Assembly: GCF_018139145.2 (NCBI RefSeq) | Contig: NW_026114257.1 | Span: 62,001 to 126,000 of the forward strand | Direction of reading: 5' to 3' | Length of the DNA: 64,000 nt | Origin: Gymnogyps californianus | Lineage: Eukaryota > Chordata > Aves > Accipitriformes > Cathartidae | Part shown: in pieces, positions 11,501 to 23,660 of the stretch | Position numbering within the stretch: position 1 is the stretch's first letter | How the letters are laid out: each line of letters begins with the position of its first letter | Position numbers and translations under genes: made by a program | Notes under the pieces: generated by a model | What the model saw: the letters and a program-made list of their open reading frames with translations, nothing else | Told to the model about the DNA's origin: nothing | The model's database searches: none

Positions 11501-13690
11501 TCGTTATCATCTAAGTGTTTATATATTGATTGATTGTTAAATATTTTCAGCATCTCTTCTGTTTTTGAAGTTACCTGACTGGTATATTGTTATCTGGCTG
11601 CTCCTTAAAGATAAGCAATGACCTTCTGTAGTGTGAATCTTCTCCTCCATGAATTTCCAAAAGTAATATTTTTAGTTGATGATAGCCTGCTGTGTTGCAT
11701 GTGGTGTAGTTAGAATGATTTTCAGCTTTCAGTAACTGAGAGCTGTTATGGAGTTCTTCACCTGCTTCCCCCCTGAGCTTCTGCATTCAATTCCCTGAAT
11801 AGCTGAAATTATTTTCTTTTTAAGTTTATCATTTTTACTTCTTTTGTTTTCTTCCCCTGTTGCACTTTCCCTTTTACTCCCCCATCTCTCAGATATAAAC
11901 AGTAAGATCAGGTAACCCATTTTTGATTGCTTTATTATTATTATTATATTTTATTAATCCACTTTTTGGCTTTTGTCACTGTTCTCTTTCAACAGTAGCA
12001 GAAAGACTGTCCTGTTAATTTGAAAAATCAGTTTCTAGGGGTGTTTCTTCTCAAATTAGATCCCATGTCTTTTCAGCAGTCCTTCCTTGAAAGGCATCCT
12101 CTAACAGCATATAGAGGTCTTTCAGTCAGTTCCTACATTTGTTTGTTTGTCATGCTGTCTGATAAGAATACCAGCTGTGACTCTGCAGGCTTTGTGTTGC
12201 TTGTTATCTGGCAGTATTATTAGCAGAATGGGATAAGCATCAGGTAGCTTGAGGAGCCTTTAGCAGTCTTTGGTAGACTGCTTAAGGAATGCATCTCCAA
12301 AGTGGACAAGCAAGTTGTCAGAGAACTATTTCTGTCCCCTTTAGAAGGGGGACTCTGACTGCAACTGGTTTATTTTAGGAGTGGCCTTTTGAGACTCTTA
12401 ACAAACATAGTTCCTCCTCATCTAGATTAGGCAGCAGTTGTTTTGGTAGGGAAGGAATACTTGCTGCTTTGTGAAGTGGCAGCCAGTCTCATTGGGGGGG
12501 GGAACAACTGTTTTCTCTCTCTTTTCTTTTTCTCCCCTTTCTGTGGTCTTTCTGTGGGTCTCTTGCTGTTGGTTGATTTCTCTGTAGTGAATATCTCTCT
12601 GCTTCTTGCTGGTGAATTCCTTATGTCCCTGGATGTTTTGCCATGGAGTTTGCCTCCTCTCCTAGCTTGCTAAGCTGCTTTCTTAAAAATTGTACAACAC
12701 CTATCACTTTTCTCTGCTGGAAACCCTTGGCTGGCTGTCTCCAAAGGCATGCAGGCCACCTTCCTTGTTAATCAAGATCAGGGCCTGTGTGGATTCTTCC
12801 AACATCAGTACCTCTGTCAGGGCAGAACCCACACAGGTGCAGGTGTAGGAAAAACAAGTGTCAATGCTAATGATGTTCACTTTTCCATCTGTTGTAGGTT
12901 TGGCCCTCTAGGGCATCTCTAACAACACAAGAAAATCTTGGCTTTTTCTGCTAGAAGACTGATGATTTTCTCTATCTAGCCCACAACCTGGAGGGCAAGT
13001 TGAAATCTCATTATTTTAACCTTTTTTTGACAGGGTTTCTTTGGCTCAAGTTGTGGCAGGGGTTTACCATCCTTTCATATGAACAGGGTGTGCCTCCCCG
13101 TGTTCAAGTCTCTCTCCAGCTTCTTTGTGAGCTGTGTGTCAGGCAGTTATGCTAGTTGCTAGGCAACATTTTAATATTTACCTCCAAGCCTGACATGCAT
13201 TCATGTGTTGTATCAGGAGATGAAACCTGTTCTGTAGTCAGATTGTCAGGCTACAGCAAATACATTATGCAGGGATTTTAATAGCTGTGTATTGTTGGCT
13301 AACTCGCTCAACCCACAAAAGAAGAAAACCAAAGCAACCCACAGTTAAAGGAAGTAATCCAAAATGGACTTATGAGAGTCAGGTTGTGTGGATTTTTTTT
13401 AAAAATAGGCTTGTATGGTAGTTACCAAAACTTATGTAGATGTCAGAAGCTTGTTGTATTGTCAGTCTGAGGTTTAGTGTAGTTACAGAACTTGAGCGCT
13501 AAAGGACTTGGAAGGACAAGGAGCCTCCTTTCTCCTTGTAGAGGCTCTTTTGGGGGAGACTCTGGACAGTTAGAGATCCTGAATATTGGGAATTCAGGCA
13601 AAAAGTGTTCTATAATGAAAGAAGGCATACTGTATCTCTGAGGGAGCCAGAAAATCAAGGGAGTACTGTGCTGCCTTCTTTATATATAAA
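11501..13690. other. Unannotated sequence
   Basis: About 2.2 kb without a recognised gene. A (TTA)n tract lies near 11932-11947 and a short G run near 12494. Open frames such as 12020-12223 and 12443-12673 have no recognisable domains. Confidence 0.5.
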
Positions 13691-14250
13691 TCATAGAATC
13701 AGTCATAGAATCATAGAATACCAAGTTGGAAGGGACCTCAAGGATCATCTGGTCCAACCTTTCTTGGCAAAAAGCACGGTCTAGACAAGATGGCCCAGCA
13801 CCCTGTCCAGACGAATCTTACAAGTGTCCAATATTGGGGAATCCACCACTTCCCTGGGGAGATTATTCCAATGGCTGATTGTTCTCATTGTGAAAAATTG
13901 CCCTCTTTTATCCAATCAGAATCTCCCCAGGAATAACTTGTACCCATTACCCCTCATCTTTTCCATGTGACTCCTTGTAAAAAGGGAGTCTCCATCTTCT
14001 TTGTAGCCACCCTTTAAATACTGGAACATGGTGATAAGGTCTCCCCTAAGCCTTCTTTTCTCAAGGCTGAACAAACCCAGTTCTCAGCCTTTCCTCATAT
14101 GACAGGTTTCCCAGTCCTTTGATCATCTTTGTGGCCCTTCTCTGGACCCTCTCCAGCCTGTCCACATCTTTTTTGTATAGCGGGGACCAAAACTGAACAC
14201 AGTATTCCAGGTGTGGCCTGACAAGCGCTGAGTAGAGTGGGATAATGACT
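13691..14250 (-). mobile_element. CR1 LINE fragment
   Basis: An inverted CR1 3' tail (three 'tcatagaatc'-like units) is followed by diverged CR1 3' UTR and ORF2 end ('tggtccaacc', 'ccttctctggaccctctccag', 'ccaggtgtggcctgac'). It is older than the CR1 at 23661, judged by its divergence from the other copies here. Confidence 0.88.
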
Positions 14251-15338
14251 TTAAGTCATTAAAGATCAGCTGCAATAGCGAATGCCCTGTGCTCTCACCG
14301 CCCCTCCTTTCTGCTTCCCCTGTCTGAGTCCCTAGGAAAAGACTGTTTACAGGGGAGAATGGCTTGGCATTCCTCATAGTAGCTTATCAGCAGACATTTA
14401 TTAGACTGTTTTCTGTCCTCAAACTTTTCTTTTTTTTTCTTCAGGAGCATTTAAACTCCTCATCTCAGTTACTACTAGGTTGTAAGTAATTCAGCTGGGT
14501 AGCATAGAAAGAAGTAAAAATTGGTTTCTTTGAGAGCTTTTAACTAAATATAGAGCTCTACAGCTTCCTATGGGACAGATCCCCTTAAATAAGATTACCT
14601 TCCAAGTGATACCATGACAGTAACCATGAGGGCAACACTGTCAGCTGGTGCTGTGGTAGTGGATCTTTACAGGTTGTAGTGGTGTAGTGGAACTTTCAAA
14701 GGAATTTTTCAGCATGTTGTAAGAAAAAGTTTTATTAGGAGTTTTCAAAGAGGAGGTAGGGAGAAGGATTCAGATAAATTACAAAAAATTAATGCTATGC
14801 AAGATATAGTAATATATCTATTAAATGAATAGTGATTGGGGTGGCTAATATGAAGGTGTAGAACAGATACTTAATCATCTAGAAGGAATTCAGATTAATT
14901 TCATAGAAAATTAAAAAAGGAAATTAAAATCTATTATAAGGCAAAATAAGAAAAATATGACCTTGTTGCCTACAGATTACCTGATAGTGATAGTGGAAAT
15001 ATATAAAAAGGTTGTTTAAAAACATTTGTTCCCCATCTTGATGTAGGAGGCTTCATACATTCTTATGTGATTTTTCCTTTCCACCTCTCCGAAAGTTCAT
15101 ATCCATTATGTAATCAATCTCTCTATATATGTATTTGTGTGTGTGTGTAATATATAGAAGCAGAAATTATTTACTTACATTTCTGTAGTGTGGCAATTGC
15201 AGATTCTCTCCAGTATATATTGAGTCATTAAACCTCTTACCGAGGTGTGTAAGATATCAGAAAAGGGTTTGTATGCCACTGTTGCATGTGATAACCATTC
15301 AGCATTCAGTGCCTGCATTATTAGTCATGTTAACCTGA
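14251..15338. other. Unannotated sequence
   Basis: AT-rich sequence with a short (GT)n tract near 15136-15148. No gene or repeat family recognised. Confidence 0.5.
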
Positions 15339-16435
15339 TGTATTGGGTTTATGTAGCAAGGTTTTTGTAGCGGGGGGTGGGGGGGTGGGGCTGCAGGGGT
15401 GGCTTCTGTGAGAAGACACCATAAGCTGCCCCCATGTCAGAAAGAGCCAATTCCAGCCACCTCCAAGACTGACCCGCCGCTGGCTAAAGCTGAGCCAATC
15501 AGTGACATTGATAGTGCCTCTGTGATAACATATTTAAGAAGGGGAAAAAAATGCTGCGCAACAACAGCTGGGAGAGAGGAGTGAGAATATGTGAGAGAAA
15601 CAACTCTGCAGACACCAAGGTCAGGGAAGAAGGAGGGAGAGGAGGTGCTCCAGGCGCCGGAGCAGAGATTCCCCTGCAGCCCGTGGTAAAGACCATGGTG
15701 AGGCAGGCTGTCCCCCTGCAGCCCATGGAGGTCCACAGTGGAGCAGATATCCACCCTACAGCCTGTGGAGGACCCCACGCTAGAGCAGGTGGATGTGCCC
15801 TGAAGGAAGCTGTGACCCCATGGAGAACCCATGCTGGAGCAGGCTCCTGGCAGGACCTGTGACCCCATGGAGAGAAGCCCATGCTGGAGCAGTCCATTTC
15901 TTGAGGACTGTACCCTGTGGAAAGGACCCATGCTGGAGCTGTTTTTGAAGAACTGCAGCCCGTGGGAAGGACTCACATTGGAGAAGTTCGTGGAGGACTG
16001 TCTCCCATGGGAGGGACCCCACGCTGGAGCAGGGGAAGAGCGTGAGGAGGAAGGAGCGGCAGAGACGACGTGTGATGAACTGACTGCAACTCCATTCCCC
16101 ATTCCCCTGCACCGCTCGGGGGGAGGAGGTAGAAGAGTTGGGATTGAAGTTGAGCCTGGGAAGAAGGGAGGGGTGGGAGGAAGGTGCTTTTTAGATTTGT
16201 TCTTATTTCTCACTATCCTACTCTGTTATTAATTGTCAATAAATTAAATTAATTTCCCCAAGTCGAGTCTGTTTTGCCCATGACAGTAATTGATGAGCGA
16301 TCTCTCTGTCCTTATCTCGACCCACGAGCTTTTCATCATATTTTCTCCCCCTGTCCAGTTGAGGAGGGGGAGTAATAGAGCAGCTTGGCGGGTACCTGGC
16401 GGCTAGCCAAGGTCAACCCATCACAGCTCCATGGC
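15339..16435 (+). mobile_element. Long solo LTR of a second ERV family
   Basis: It starts TGTATTGGGTTTATG and ends CAAGGTCAACCCATCACA, about 1.1 kb. An internal block (15700-16030) repeats a degenerate ~50-60-bp unit around 'cccatgctggagcag' and 'cccatggag'. The 3' part has 'ccttatctcgacccacgagct', shared with other LTRs here. The 5 bp on either side (CCTGA and GCTCC) do not match, so a TSD is not seen. The 258-codon minus-strand frame and two plus-strand frames inside it are proline/serine or glycine/glutamate-rich shadows of the repeat. Confidence 0.75.
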
Positions 16436-16854
16436 TTTAATGCACTTCAGTGTTAAAGTTTAGTTGTACCTTTGTGGAAAAAATACAGGAAGGGTAGGCA
16501 TTCACAGATGGAAAGTTTCACATGGTTATTTGTCTCTAATGAACATCTGCTTTTTTCAGAATAAATAAATAAATTTTAGATTTCTAGTAATCAGCCATCC
16601 CTACTCCTTAGTTCACTGTACAGTGAACAAATTCTCTTTTCTTAAAACTGTTGTCTGGTGAAAGAGATCAATGACCAGTCTAGCTCTGTTCCCAGCAAAC
16701 CACAAACATGAAATATAAAAATGCTGAGCAGTAGGATTAGGCTATGTTAGAACTCTTTCTAAAGAAACAAATTTATAAAATTGAGCTTTCCCTCCAGCCC
16801 TGAATTTTCAGTGCTTTTCAGTTATTTTTGACAAATGTAAACAAGGTGCCCTAA

Positions 16855-17001
16855 TTAAATTTTTTTGTTTTGCACCCATGTTTTTACTTTCTTGAAATTT
16901 CTATCCATTCACTGTATATTGTCTTTGGTGGTTTCAATAGCTTGTTGGACACAACGAAGCTGTGAACTCTTTTCATCCAGAGACTCGAAGAATTCTTTTA
17001 C
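16855..17001 (-). pseudogene. ERAP1: ERAP1-like last coding exon with early stop
   Basis: Read on the minus strand, an acceptor (ttattcaacag) is followed by about 48 codons matching the C-terminus of ER aminopeptidase 1: 'VKEFFESLDEKSSQLRCVQQ', then 'AIETTKDNIQ', a TGA at 16909-16911, then 'MDRNFKKVKTWVQNKK' and a final TAA at 16855-16857. In the family a Trp sits at the TGA position, so this looks like a TGG to TGA change 17 codons before the normal end. The resemblance is to ERAP1, not ERAP2 (the 'SQLRCVQQ' block). Family function is trimming of peptides in the ER for MHC class I; this exon is part of the helical C-terminal domain. No other ERAP1 exon was recognised on this strand. It could be a pseudogene or, less likely, a slightly shortened real end. 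Confidence 0.75.
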
Positions 17002-17009
17002 CTGTTGAA

Positions 17010-19036
17010 TAAAAAAGTGAAAGAATATTTGATGAAGAAGCAGAGCAATATCTGTTAATTGGTACACAACAAAAGCAGCAAGAAATTTGTGATTTTTAAC
17101 CCAATCTTCACTTGCTTGGGTGAGTGAAGGAAGATTCTTCCTGCCCCCATCTTCTGCTTACCTGAGAACAGTTTTCTTAAAAGGTTCCCACTGGTCTCAT
17201 AGTGGCTGCATCTCACAAGCAGAGAAAGATTACATTTGTAATTGCATTTTTTAAAATCTAATTTTAAGAGATGTGACTCTATGTATGGGAATCTATCTGG
17301 TTCCTGCTCATTCAGCAAACGCTTGTGGCCATTTAAATGATGCTGTCTACACCCAGGACAGCAGTGTCTCAGTGCAGAGTTCACACAAGAGACTTTGTAT
17401 CCCCTGCTCTGCTTTGTGGCTGCTCTGGTTCATAACGTGCTAGCACAGCTCACCTTCATCAGCAGTTTTAACATCCCAAATTGAAAACTGAAAGAGATGT
17501 GGCATGTGGCATGTGATACAGGCCAAGGGATGAGGTAGACATGCTATCTTGTAGCTGGTTTTGGAGTGACTCAGCAAGATTCATCAAAGTTTGCCTGTCT
17601 GAACCATAAATTCAGTCCATTTGGATGAGCAATGATAGCTTAAGTGTTGATGGTAAAAACATTTTCCCTACATGGAGAAGTTTGTGCCTCATTTTAATTT
17701 TCTACCAAAAACAAACAAACAAACAAACAACACACACTACCCCCCACCCCCCGGATGTTTAGGAGGCAACTACCCTCTTTCTTGAAGCACTTGGGAATGC
17801 AGCTGCTGGAAACTTGTAAATTGTTACTCACTCCTTGAATTCACTCCATTCCCTTTAACTGTCAGAATTGTTGAAGACTGCCTCCCTGATTTCTTTTCAA
17901 GAGGTGCTTCTAATCACAAGGCTTCATCATGAAACCTTAATATAACCTCAGGCATTAGTTGATATTAATGGTATACAGATACTTTCAAAGGATACAGTGA
18001 CTGTACACATTATAAAAATTAGATAAATTTTGTGAGAATTTACTTTGATGAGTATGATACAAGGTACAAGTACGTACAAATACTTGTACAAAGTACAAGA
18101 AAGATACAAATAGGATACAACAAAGGGAGTCACTGGATTTTCTCTCTCTCAGCCTTATACTGACTGTGTCTGTGTTCAGACAGACTTGTACCTAAAGTCC
18201 CGTGGATCCCCAAGGGAGATGCAGCCATGTTCTACAGAAATGTCTCTGCATTCTGTGGCACTGGACAACATGTTGCTGTTGATGCACTGTAAAAGAGTCC
18301 ATTGGGCTTTAAAATGAATGTTTGGAGCTAAATACAGAAACAAATAAGTACTGCTCCCTATATTCTTTCATTTTATATTAACTATGGTTGCATTATTTAT
18401 GCCCGTGTTTTGCCTTAAACCAGGAAATTTTAGACTGACAACAAAGGAAGCTTCTGAAAATAAATTGTCAGGGATGCCCTTGAAGAGTTTTAAATCAGCA
18501 CACTGACCAGTCTGGGTTTTTTGATGCTGACAGAGAAGTTTGAGATTGTGGAGTAAGTAGACAAAATGATTATCATATATGATATTCAGGAATGTGGAGA
18601 ATTTTGCCTGTAGTAGATGTAGAGCATTGGTACATTTATCCCTGCCCTTCAGCTTTTTTCTTCTGTTTGCTCATTGGAAAGACTTACTTTTTTTTTCTTT
18701 TTTTTTTTTCTTCATTACTTTGCAAGGTGGGTAGCAAATATTAACAGAGGCAAGTATGACATGAGCTCTCTGGCAGACACACATTCGTATGCTGGATCCA
18801 AGTCCATTGCTTAAACAAAAGCCATCCTGCTCCTTGCCACTAACTTAATGCTCTGCCTTGAGTAATCCAACTCATCATCGCTATAATCTTTTTCAAGGAA
18901 AAGGCAGGATATTACCCTGATACTTCATAACCAATCATGCTTTTAAGATGTTAAAATTTAATCCCAAATTTCATTTCAGTTAAATTACAAATATTTTTTT
19001 AAAATCCAGAACAGTTAATCTGAATGGTTTACCTTC
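17010..19036. other. Unannotated sequence beside the ERAP1-like exon
   Basis: About 2 kb where further ERAP1 exons would be expected on the minus strand, but none was recognised. It includes an (ACAA)n tract near 17709-17730, a cluster of repeated 'tacaa' near 18058-18120 and a T-rich tract near 18688-18710. Confidence 0.45.
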
Positions 19037-19122
19037 TGTGGTGGGTTGACCCTGGCCAGCAACTAAGCACCCACCCAATTGCTCGCTCACTGGCCCCTGC
19101 AGGATGGGGGAGAGAATCAGAA
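19037..19122 (-). mobile_element. LTR terminal fragment
   Basis: TGTGGTGGGTTGACCCTGG and the following ~70 bp match the inverted 3' end of the LTR families seen here ('cagcaactaagcaccc', 'cgctcactgg'). The rest of the LTR is missing. Confidence 0.7.
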
Positions 19123-20996
19123 TGCCAGACTATGCTTAAATCTCGTAGATTCTGTTTACAAAACACCTCTAAGACATAGCCTTTTCTAATGCATCCACAG
19201 AACTAAGACTAATCATGGCCATAATCATATCATGCCTTTATTACTGTAATACCCTTGTTTCTAACTAACAAATGCCACAAATATCTTTCCAGCTGCAAAA
19301 ACATTATCCCAGTTTATTATTTTACTTTGGCATCCTTCCACTAGCTTGTCTTTATTGAACACAACCTGTTCCTGCCCCCTCCCCCCCGCCTTTTCAAATC
19401 TCTTCACAGTTTCTCATCTATCATTTCATAATGAGAATTTGACTTTTGGTCTTTTCTGTTGTCTTCCATCTCTCAGTTTTTCCGAGCAAGCATGCCTGTG
19501 CTCCCCCCTCACTATTCCTCATATTTAGGAGGAAGAACTTCATAAACAGCTAAAGCTACATTGGTCTTCTCCTTCAGGTCCCCATTTAAGTCTGCTTCAC
19601 TGTATTGTCCACAAAACACATCAGAACACTTAGGCAACTGAGCAACCCCATCTGGCTGTAATTCTGACATCTTTGACTGTAAGCTTTTTGAGGCAGGGAC
19701 CATCTTTTGTTTTGCCTTTATATACTGGCTAACGCAATAAGTCCTGACCCGTAACTCCTAGAAATTGCCAGAGAGGAATTTCAATAAAATCAAGTCTAGG
19801 TCAATTTGTCATGTGAGAAATTGCTAGTGGTTTCTACCAGCATGAACACCAATCCCTCGTGTAGGATCTGGTATTCCTTGTATACCAAACTTCCTTTAGA
19901 AATCTCACAACATGCAAAGCAGATGCAGTTCAATTGAGACACTGAATTTAGCAGGTCTCTTCCATACATCTCATGTCAAAATGATTACTAAAAAACATAC
20001 TCTAAAAAATGACATATTGTGAATTGGACAATAAGGGATGGTATGCCCTACCACCTACTCACTTCCCTTCTTGCTCACCAGTAGGAATAAGAAATATAGC
20101 TTCCATGCTCTCCTTTCTTAAACTCAAGAGAGTGCAGCTACTTGCAAAATAGTACACAGACATGACAGTCCTGAACTTCAGTATTTCCACATAAATGCAC
20201 TCCTAGCATTAGCTCATCCTGCAAAAATTTGACCAGGAGACATTTAATAGGTTGCATCAAGATGTACAGAAAGCACCTTTGGGTACCCACAAGAGATCTT
20301 TAAGAGAGAGACTTTGAATGTCCACATCTACTGAGCTTCCTCAGAAGCTATAATTGTTATGGGATGTTAAGAGTGGACGCTGCTTCCAGCAGCTCTGGGC
20401 TCAGGACTTCCTCCTGTCTGGCTGCTGGAGCCTAGCCCAGTGCACCTGGGGACCTGGGCTCTCCAGCCTGGGCTCAGGGACGCGGCTGCTGCTTTCCTGT
20501 TTGCAGGTTCAACCAATAGTGAAGCTGAGCACATATTCCAGAGACACACACACACACACACACACAGAGGACACTGACACAGCCAGTCACACAGACTGCC
20601 ACAGACAAGGCGCTGCGTTCAACAGCACCTACATACAGGACTCACATAAAACATAAGTATAGACAACCAAGTCCCCTCCTCCTCTTTGGCTGGTAGAGAC
20701 AGAAGGTCACTAGTGAAAGCACACACATAACACTCTAGATTCACAAGCACATGCACATTCGTGGATCCCTCAAGTACCAGCATGGCCCCCTCTGTCTGTC
20801 TAATACCACTGCCCAGATCCCAGGCCCTCTGACCTGCTTCATGGGTGTCCTACTCGCCAGCTAGTCCAGTTTGGTGCTTGCTAGCAAACAGATGCAAATA
20901 CCTCTGCCCTCCTGATACACCTGCCCAGACCCAGGGCCTCCTACTTGCCAGCTAGTTCAGTTTGAAGTTTGCTAGTGAATGACACACACACACTCC
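19123..20996. other. Unannotated sequence with a GC-rich and CA-rich part
   Basis: No gene recognised. 20380-20520 is locally GC-rich. 20817-20985 holds two imperfect copies of a segment around 'gccagctagt(c/t)cagttt', suggesting an old tandem duplication. The frames at 19512-19703 (minus) and 20354-20656 (plus) have no recognisable domain. Confidence 0.4.
20544..20566 (+). repeat. (CA)n microsatellite
   Basis: About eleven uninterrupted CA dinucleotides. Confidence 0.95.
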
Positions 20997-21446
20997 TGTA
21001 TTGGGTCTGGCTGGGATGGAGTTAACTTTCCCCATAGCAGCCCTCATAGTGCTGTGCTTTGTATTTGTAGCTAGAAAGGTGTTAATAACACACCGGTGTT
21101 ATTAACCAGGCTACTGCTGAGCAATGCTCACACAGCATCAAGGCTGCCTCTCCAAACTCCCCTTCCAAAGGCCAGTAGGCTGGGGGTGGGCAAGAGGTTG
21201 GGAGGGGACACAGCCAAGACAGCTGATGCAAACTGACCGAAGAGATATTCCATACCATATGATGTCATGCTCAGCAATAAAAGCTAAGAGAAAGGAGGAG
21301 GGGAGGGGGGCATTTGTTATTAAGGCGTTTGTCTTCCGAAGCAACCGCTACATGTACTAAGGCCCTACTTCCCAGGAAGTGGCTGGACATCACCTGCTGA
21401 TGGGAAGTAGAGAATAAATCTTTTTGTTTTGCTTTGCTTCCGCACA
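20997..21446 (+). mobile_element. Chimeric or incomplete LTR
   Basis: The first ~300 bp (TGTATTGGGTCTGGCTGGG to 'atgctcagcaataaaagc') match the solo LTR at 2192. From about 21305 it changes to the block 'gtttgtcttccgaagcaacc ... gggaagtagagaataaatc', which also occurs at 33226-33330. The usual LTR end is missing and a CR1 starts directly after it. The join may be a recombinant LTR or a variant subfamily. Confidence 0.65.
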
Positions 21447-21449
21447 CAG

Positions 21450-23534
21450 CTGGTCAGTTTTTAAGAACCACCTTTTAAAAGCACAGGAGCAGGTAATCCA
21501 ATGGTGTTGCAAATCAAGCAAGCAGGGCAGAATACCAGCTTGGCTGAACAGGGAACTCCTCTTGGAACTCGGGAGGAAAAGAATTGTATGATCTCTGGAA
21601 GCAAGGTCAGGCTTTGCAGGAAGATTATAGAGCTGTGCCTCACATATGCAGGGAGAAAACACAAAAGGCCAAAGCTCAATTAGAGTTGAAACTGGCCAGT
21701 GTTGTGTCAGGCAACAAGAAAGGCTTTTTTAAGTATGTTAATAGCAAGAGGAGGTCCAAGGAAAACATTGGACCAATACTTGTTGAAGATGGTCACCTGA
21801 CTAACAGGGATGAAGAAAAAGCAGAGGCGTTCAAAGCTTTTTTTGCCTCAGTCTTTAATAATACTGACAGACCTTGGGCTGCCTGGTCCCCTGAGTCAGA
21901 GGACCTCCAACTGCAGGAACAGTGCCTTTCCATTTGTGGACACTGAAATTGTAAGGGACCAGCTGTATCAGCTGAATGTTCATAAGTCCAGGGGGCCTGA
22001 TGGATTTCATCCCAGAGTTCTGAAGGAGCTAGCAGATGTTACAGCAGGACCCCTCTCGATCATCTACCAAAGGTCTTGGGAGCCTGGGAGGTCCCCGCTG
22101 ACTGGAAGCTAACCAACGTTATTCCAATTTACAAGAAGGGTGTGAGGGAAGACCCAGGGAACTACAGACCTGTTAGTCTAACCTCAGTTCCTGGAAAAAT
22201 TATAGAAAAGATCATACTGGATGCTATTGAAAGGCATGTAAAGGACAATGCAATCCTCAGGCACAGTCAACATGGGTTCACAAAGGGAAAGTCCTGTCTA
22301 ACTCATTTGATATCCTTCTACGATAAGGTCACCCACCCAGTGGATGAAGGGAAGGCAGTGGATGTGGTTTTTCTGGATTTTAGTAAGGCTTTTGATACTG
22401 TCCCTCACAGCATCCTTCTGGACAAGTTGTCCAACTGTGGGATGAGCAGGTTCACGGTGTGCTGGGTGAAGAACTGGCTGAATGGCAGAACTCAAAGGGT
22501 TGTAGTGAATGGGGCTACATCTGGCTGGTGATCGGTTGCCAGTGCGGTGTTCCTCAGGGCTCAGTTCTAGGGCCAGTTCTGTTCAATATATTTATCAACG
22601 ATCTGGATGCAGGAGTTGAATGCAGCATTAGCAAGTTTGCTGATGATCCTAAACTGGGAGGTGCTGTTGACTCTTGAGGGACAAGAGGCCTTGCAGAGGG
22701 ATCCAGATAGATTGGAGCATTGGGCAATTGTCAATGGCATGAAATTTAACAAGTTAAAAAGCCAGATTCTGCACCTGGGACGGAGTAACGCTGGGCACAA
22801 GTATAAATTGGGAGAGGAGTGGCTGGAGAGCAGCCCTGCAGAAAGGGATCTGGGGGTGCTGGTTGACAGCAGGCTGAATAGGAGTCAGCAGTGTGCCCTG
22901 GCAGCCAAGAGGGCAAACTGCATCCTGGGATGCATCTAACACAGCATAACCAGCTGGTCAAGAGAGGTGATTATCCTGCTGTATTCAGCATTGGTGCGGC
23001 CTCACCTTGAGTGCTGTGTGCAGTTCTGGGCCCCACAATTTAAGAAGGATGTGAAGGTCCTTGAATGCATCCAGAGGAGGGCAACAAAGCTGGTGAAAGG
23101 GCTGGAAGGCATGTCCTATGAGGAGCAGCTGAGGACTCTGGGTTTGTCTAGTTTGGAGAGAAGGAGGCTGAGGGGCGACCTCATTGCTCTCTACAGCTTC
23201 CTGAGGAGGGGAAGTGGAGAGGGAGGGGCTGATCTCTTCTCCCTGGTATCCAGTGACAGGATGCATGGGAATGGTTCAAAGCTATGTCAGGGGAGGTTTA
23301 GACTGAAGATTAGGAAGCATTTCTTTACCGAGAGGGTGGTCAAACACTGGAACAGGCTTCCTAGAGAGGTGGTTGATGCCCCATGCCTGTCAGTGTTTAA
23401 GAGGCATTTGGACAATGCCCTTAATAACATGCTTTAACTTTCGGTCAGCCCTGAATTGGTCAGGCAGTTGGACTAGATGATCGTTGTAGGTCCCTTCCAA
23501 CTGAACGATTCCTATTCTATTCTATTCTATTCTA
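21450..23534 (+). mobile_element. CR1 LINE, 5'-truncated, with RT region
   Basis: About 2.1 kb of CR1 ORF2 and 3' end. Translated pieces in several frames cover the linker after the endonuclease, RT motifs '[13 protein letters not shown]', '[14 protein letters not shown]', 'NYRPVSLTSVPGKIIEKI', '[13 protein letters not shown]', '[19 protein letters not shown]' and '[11 protein letters not shown]', then the C-terminal part ending '[13 protein letters not shown]'. The copy has several frameshifts. In the RT catalytic box the expected FADDT reads FADDP. It ends in a short (ATTCT)n tail, the usual CR1 3' terminus. Confidence 0.93.
21584..23437 (+). pseudogene. CR1 ORF2 (reverse transcriptase) remnant
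   Basis: Decayed coding part of the CR1 above. Separate open frames at 21584-21946, 21810-22112, 22076-22531, 22459-22677, 22607-22939 and 22967-23437 read on from one another with small shifts. The endonuclease domain lies upstream in an intact CR1 and is not present. No intact enzyme can be made; the copy is dead. Confidence 0.88.
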
Positions 23535-23660
23535 ATGATCCAACATGTCAAAACATGTTTAATTTTCTCTTTGTTTTTCTTTTAAGCACATAAAAAACTT
23601 GCAAGAGAGTGAATGAAATGGTAAACCTGCTCCTGTCTTACAAAGTTCGTCTTGGGGTTT

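Noticed and set aside
15437..16213. A 258-codon minus-strand frame
   Set aside because: It lies wholly within a long LTR and is Ser/Pro-rich because of the repeated 'ccatgctggagcag' unit. No protein family fits.
15831..16232. A 133-codon Gly/Glu-rich frame
   Set aside because: Encoded by the same LTR repeat as above; no homology.
21450..23534. An active CR1
   Set aside because: 5'-truncated with several frameshifts, and the RT box reads FADDP.
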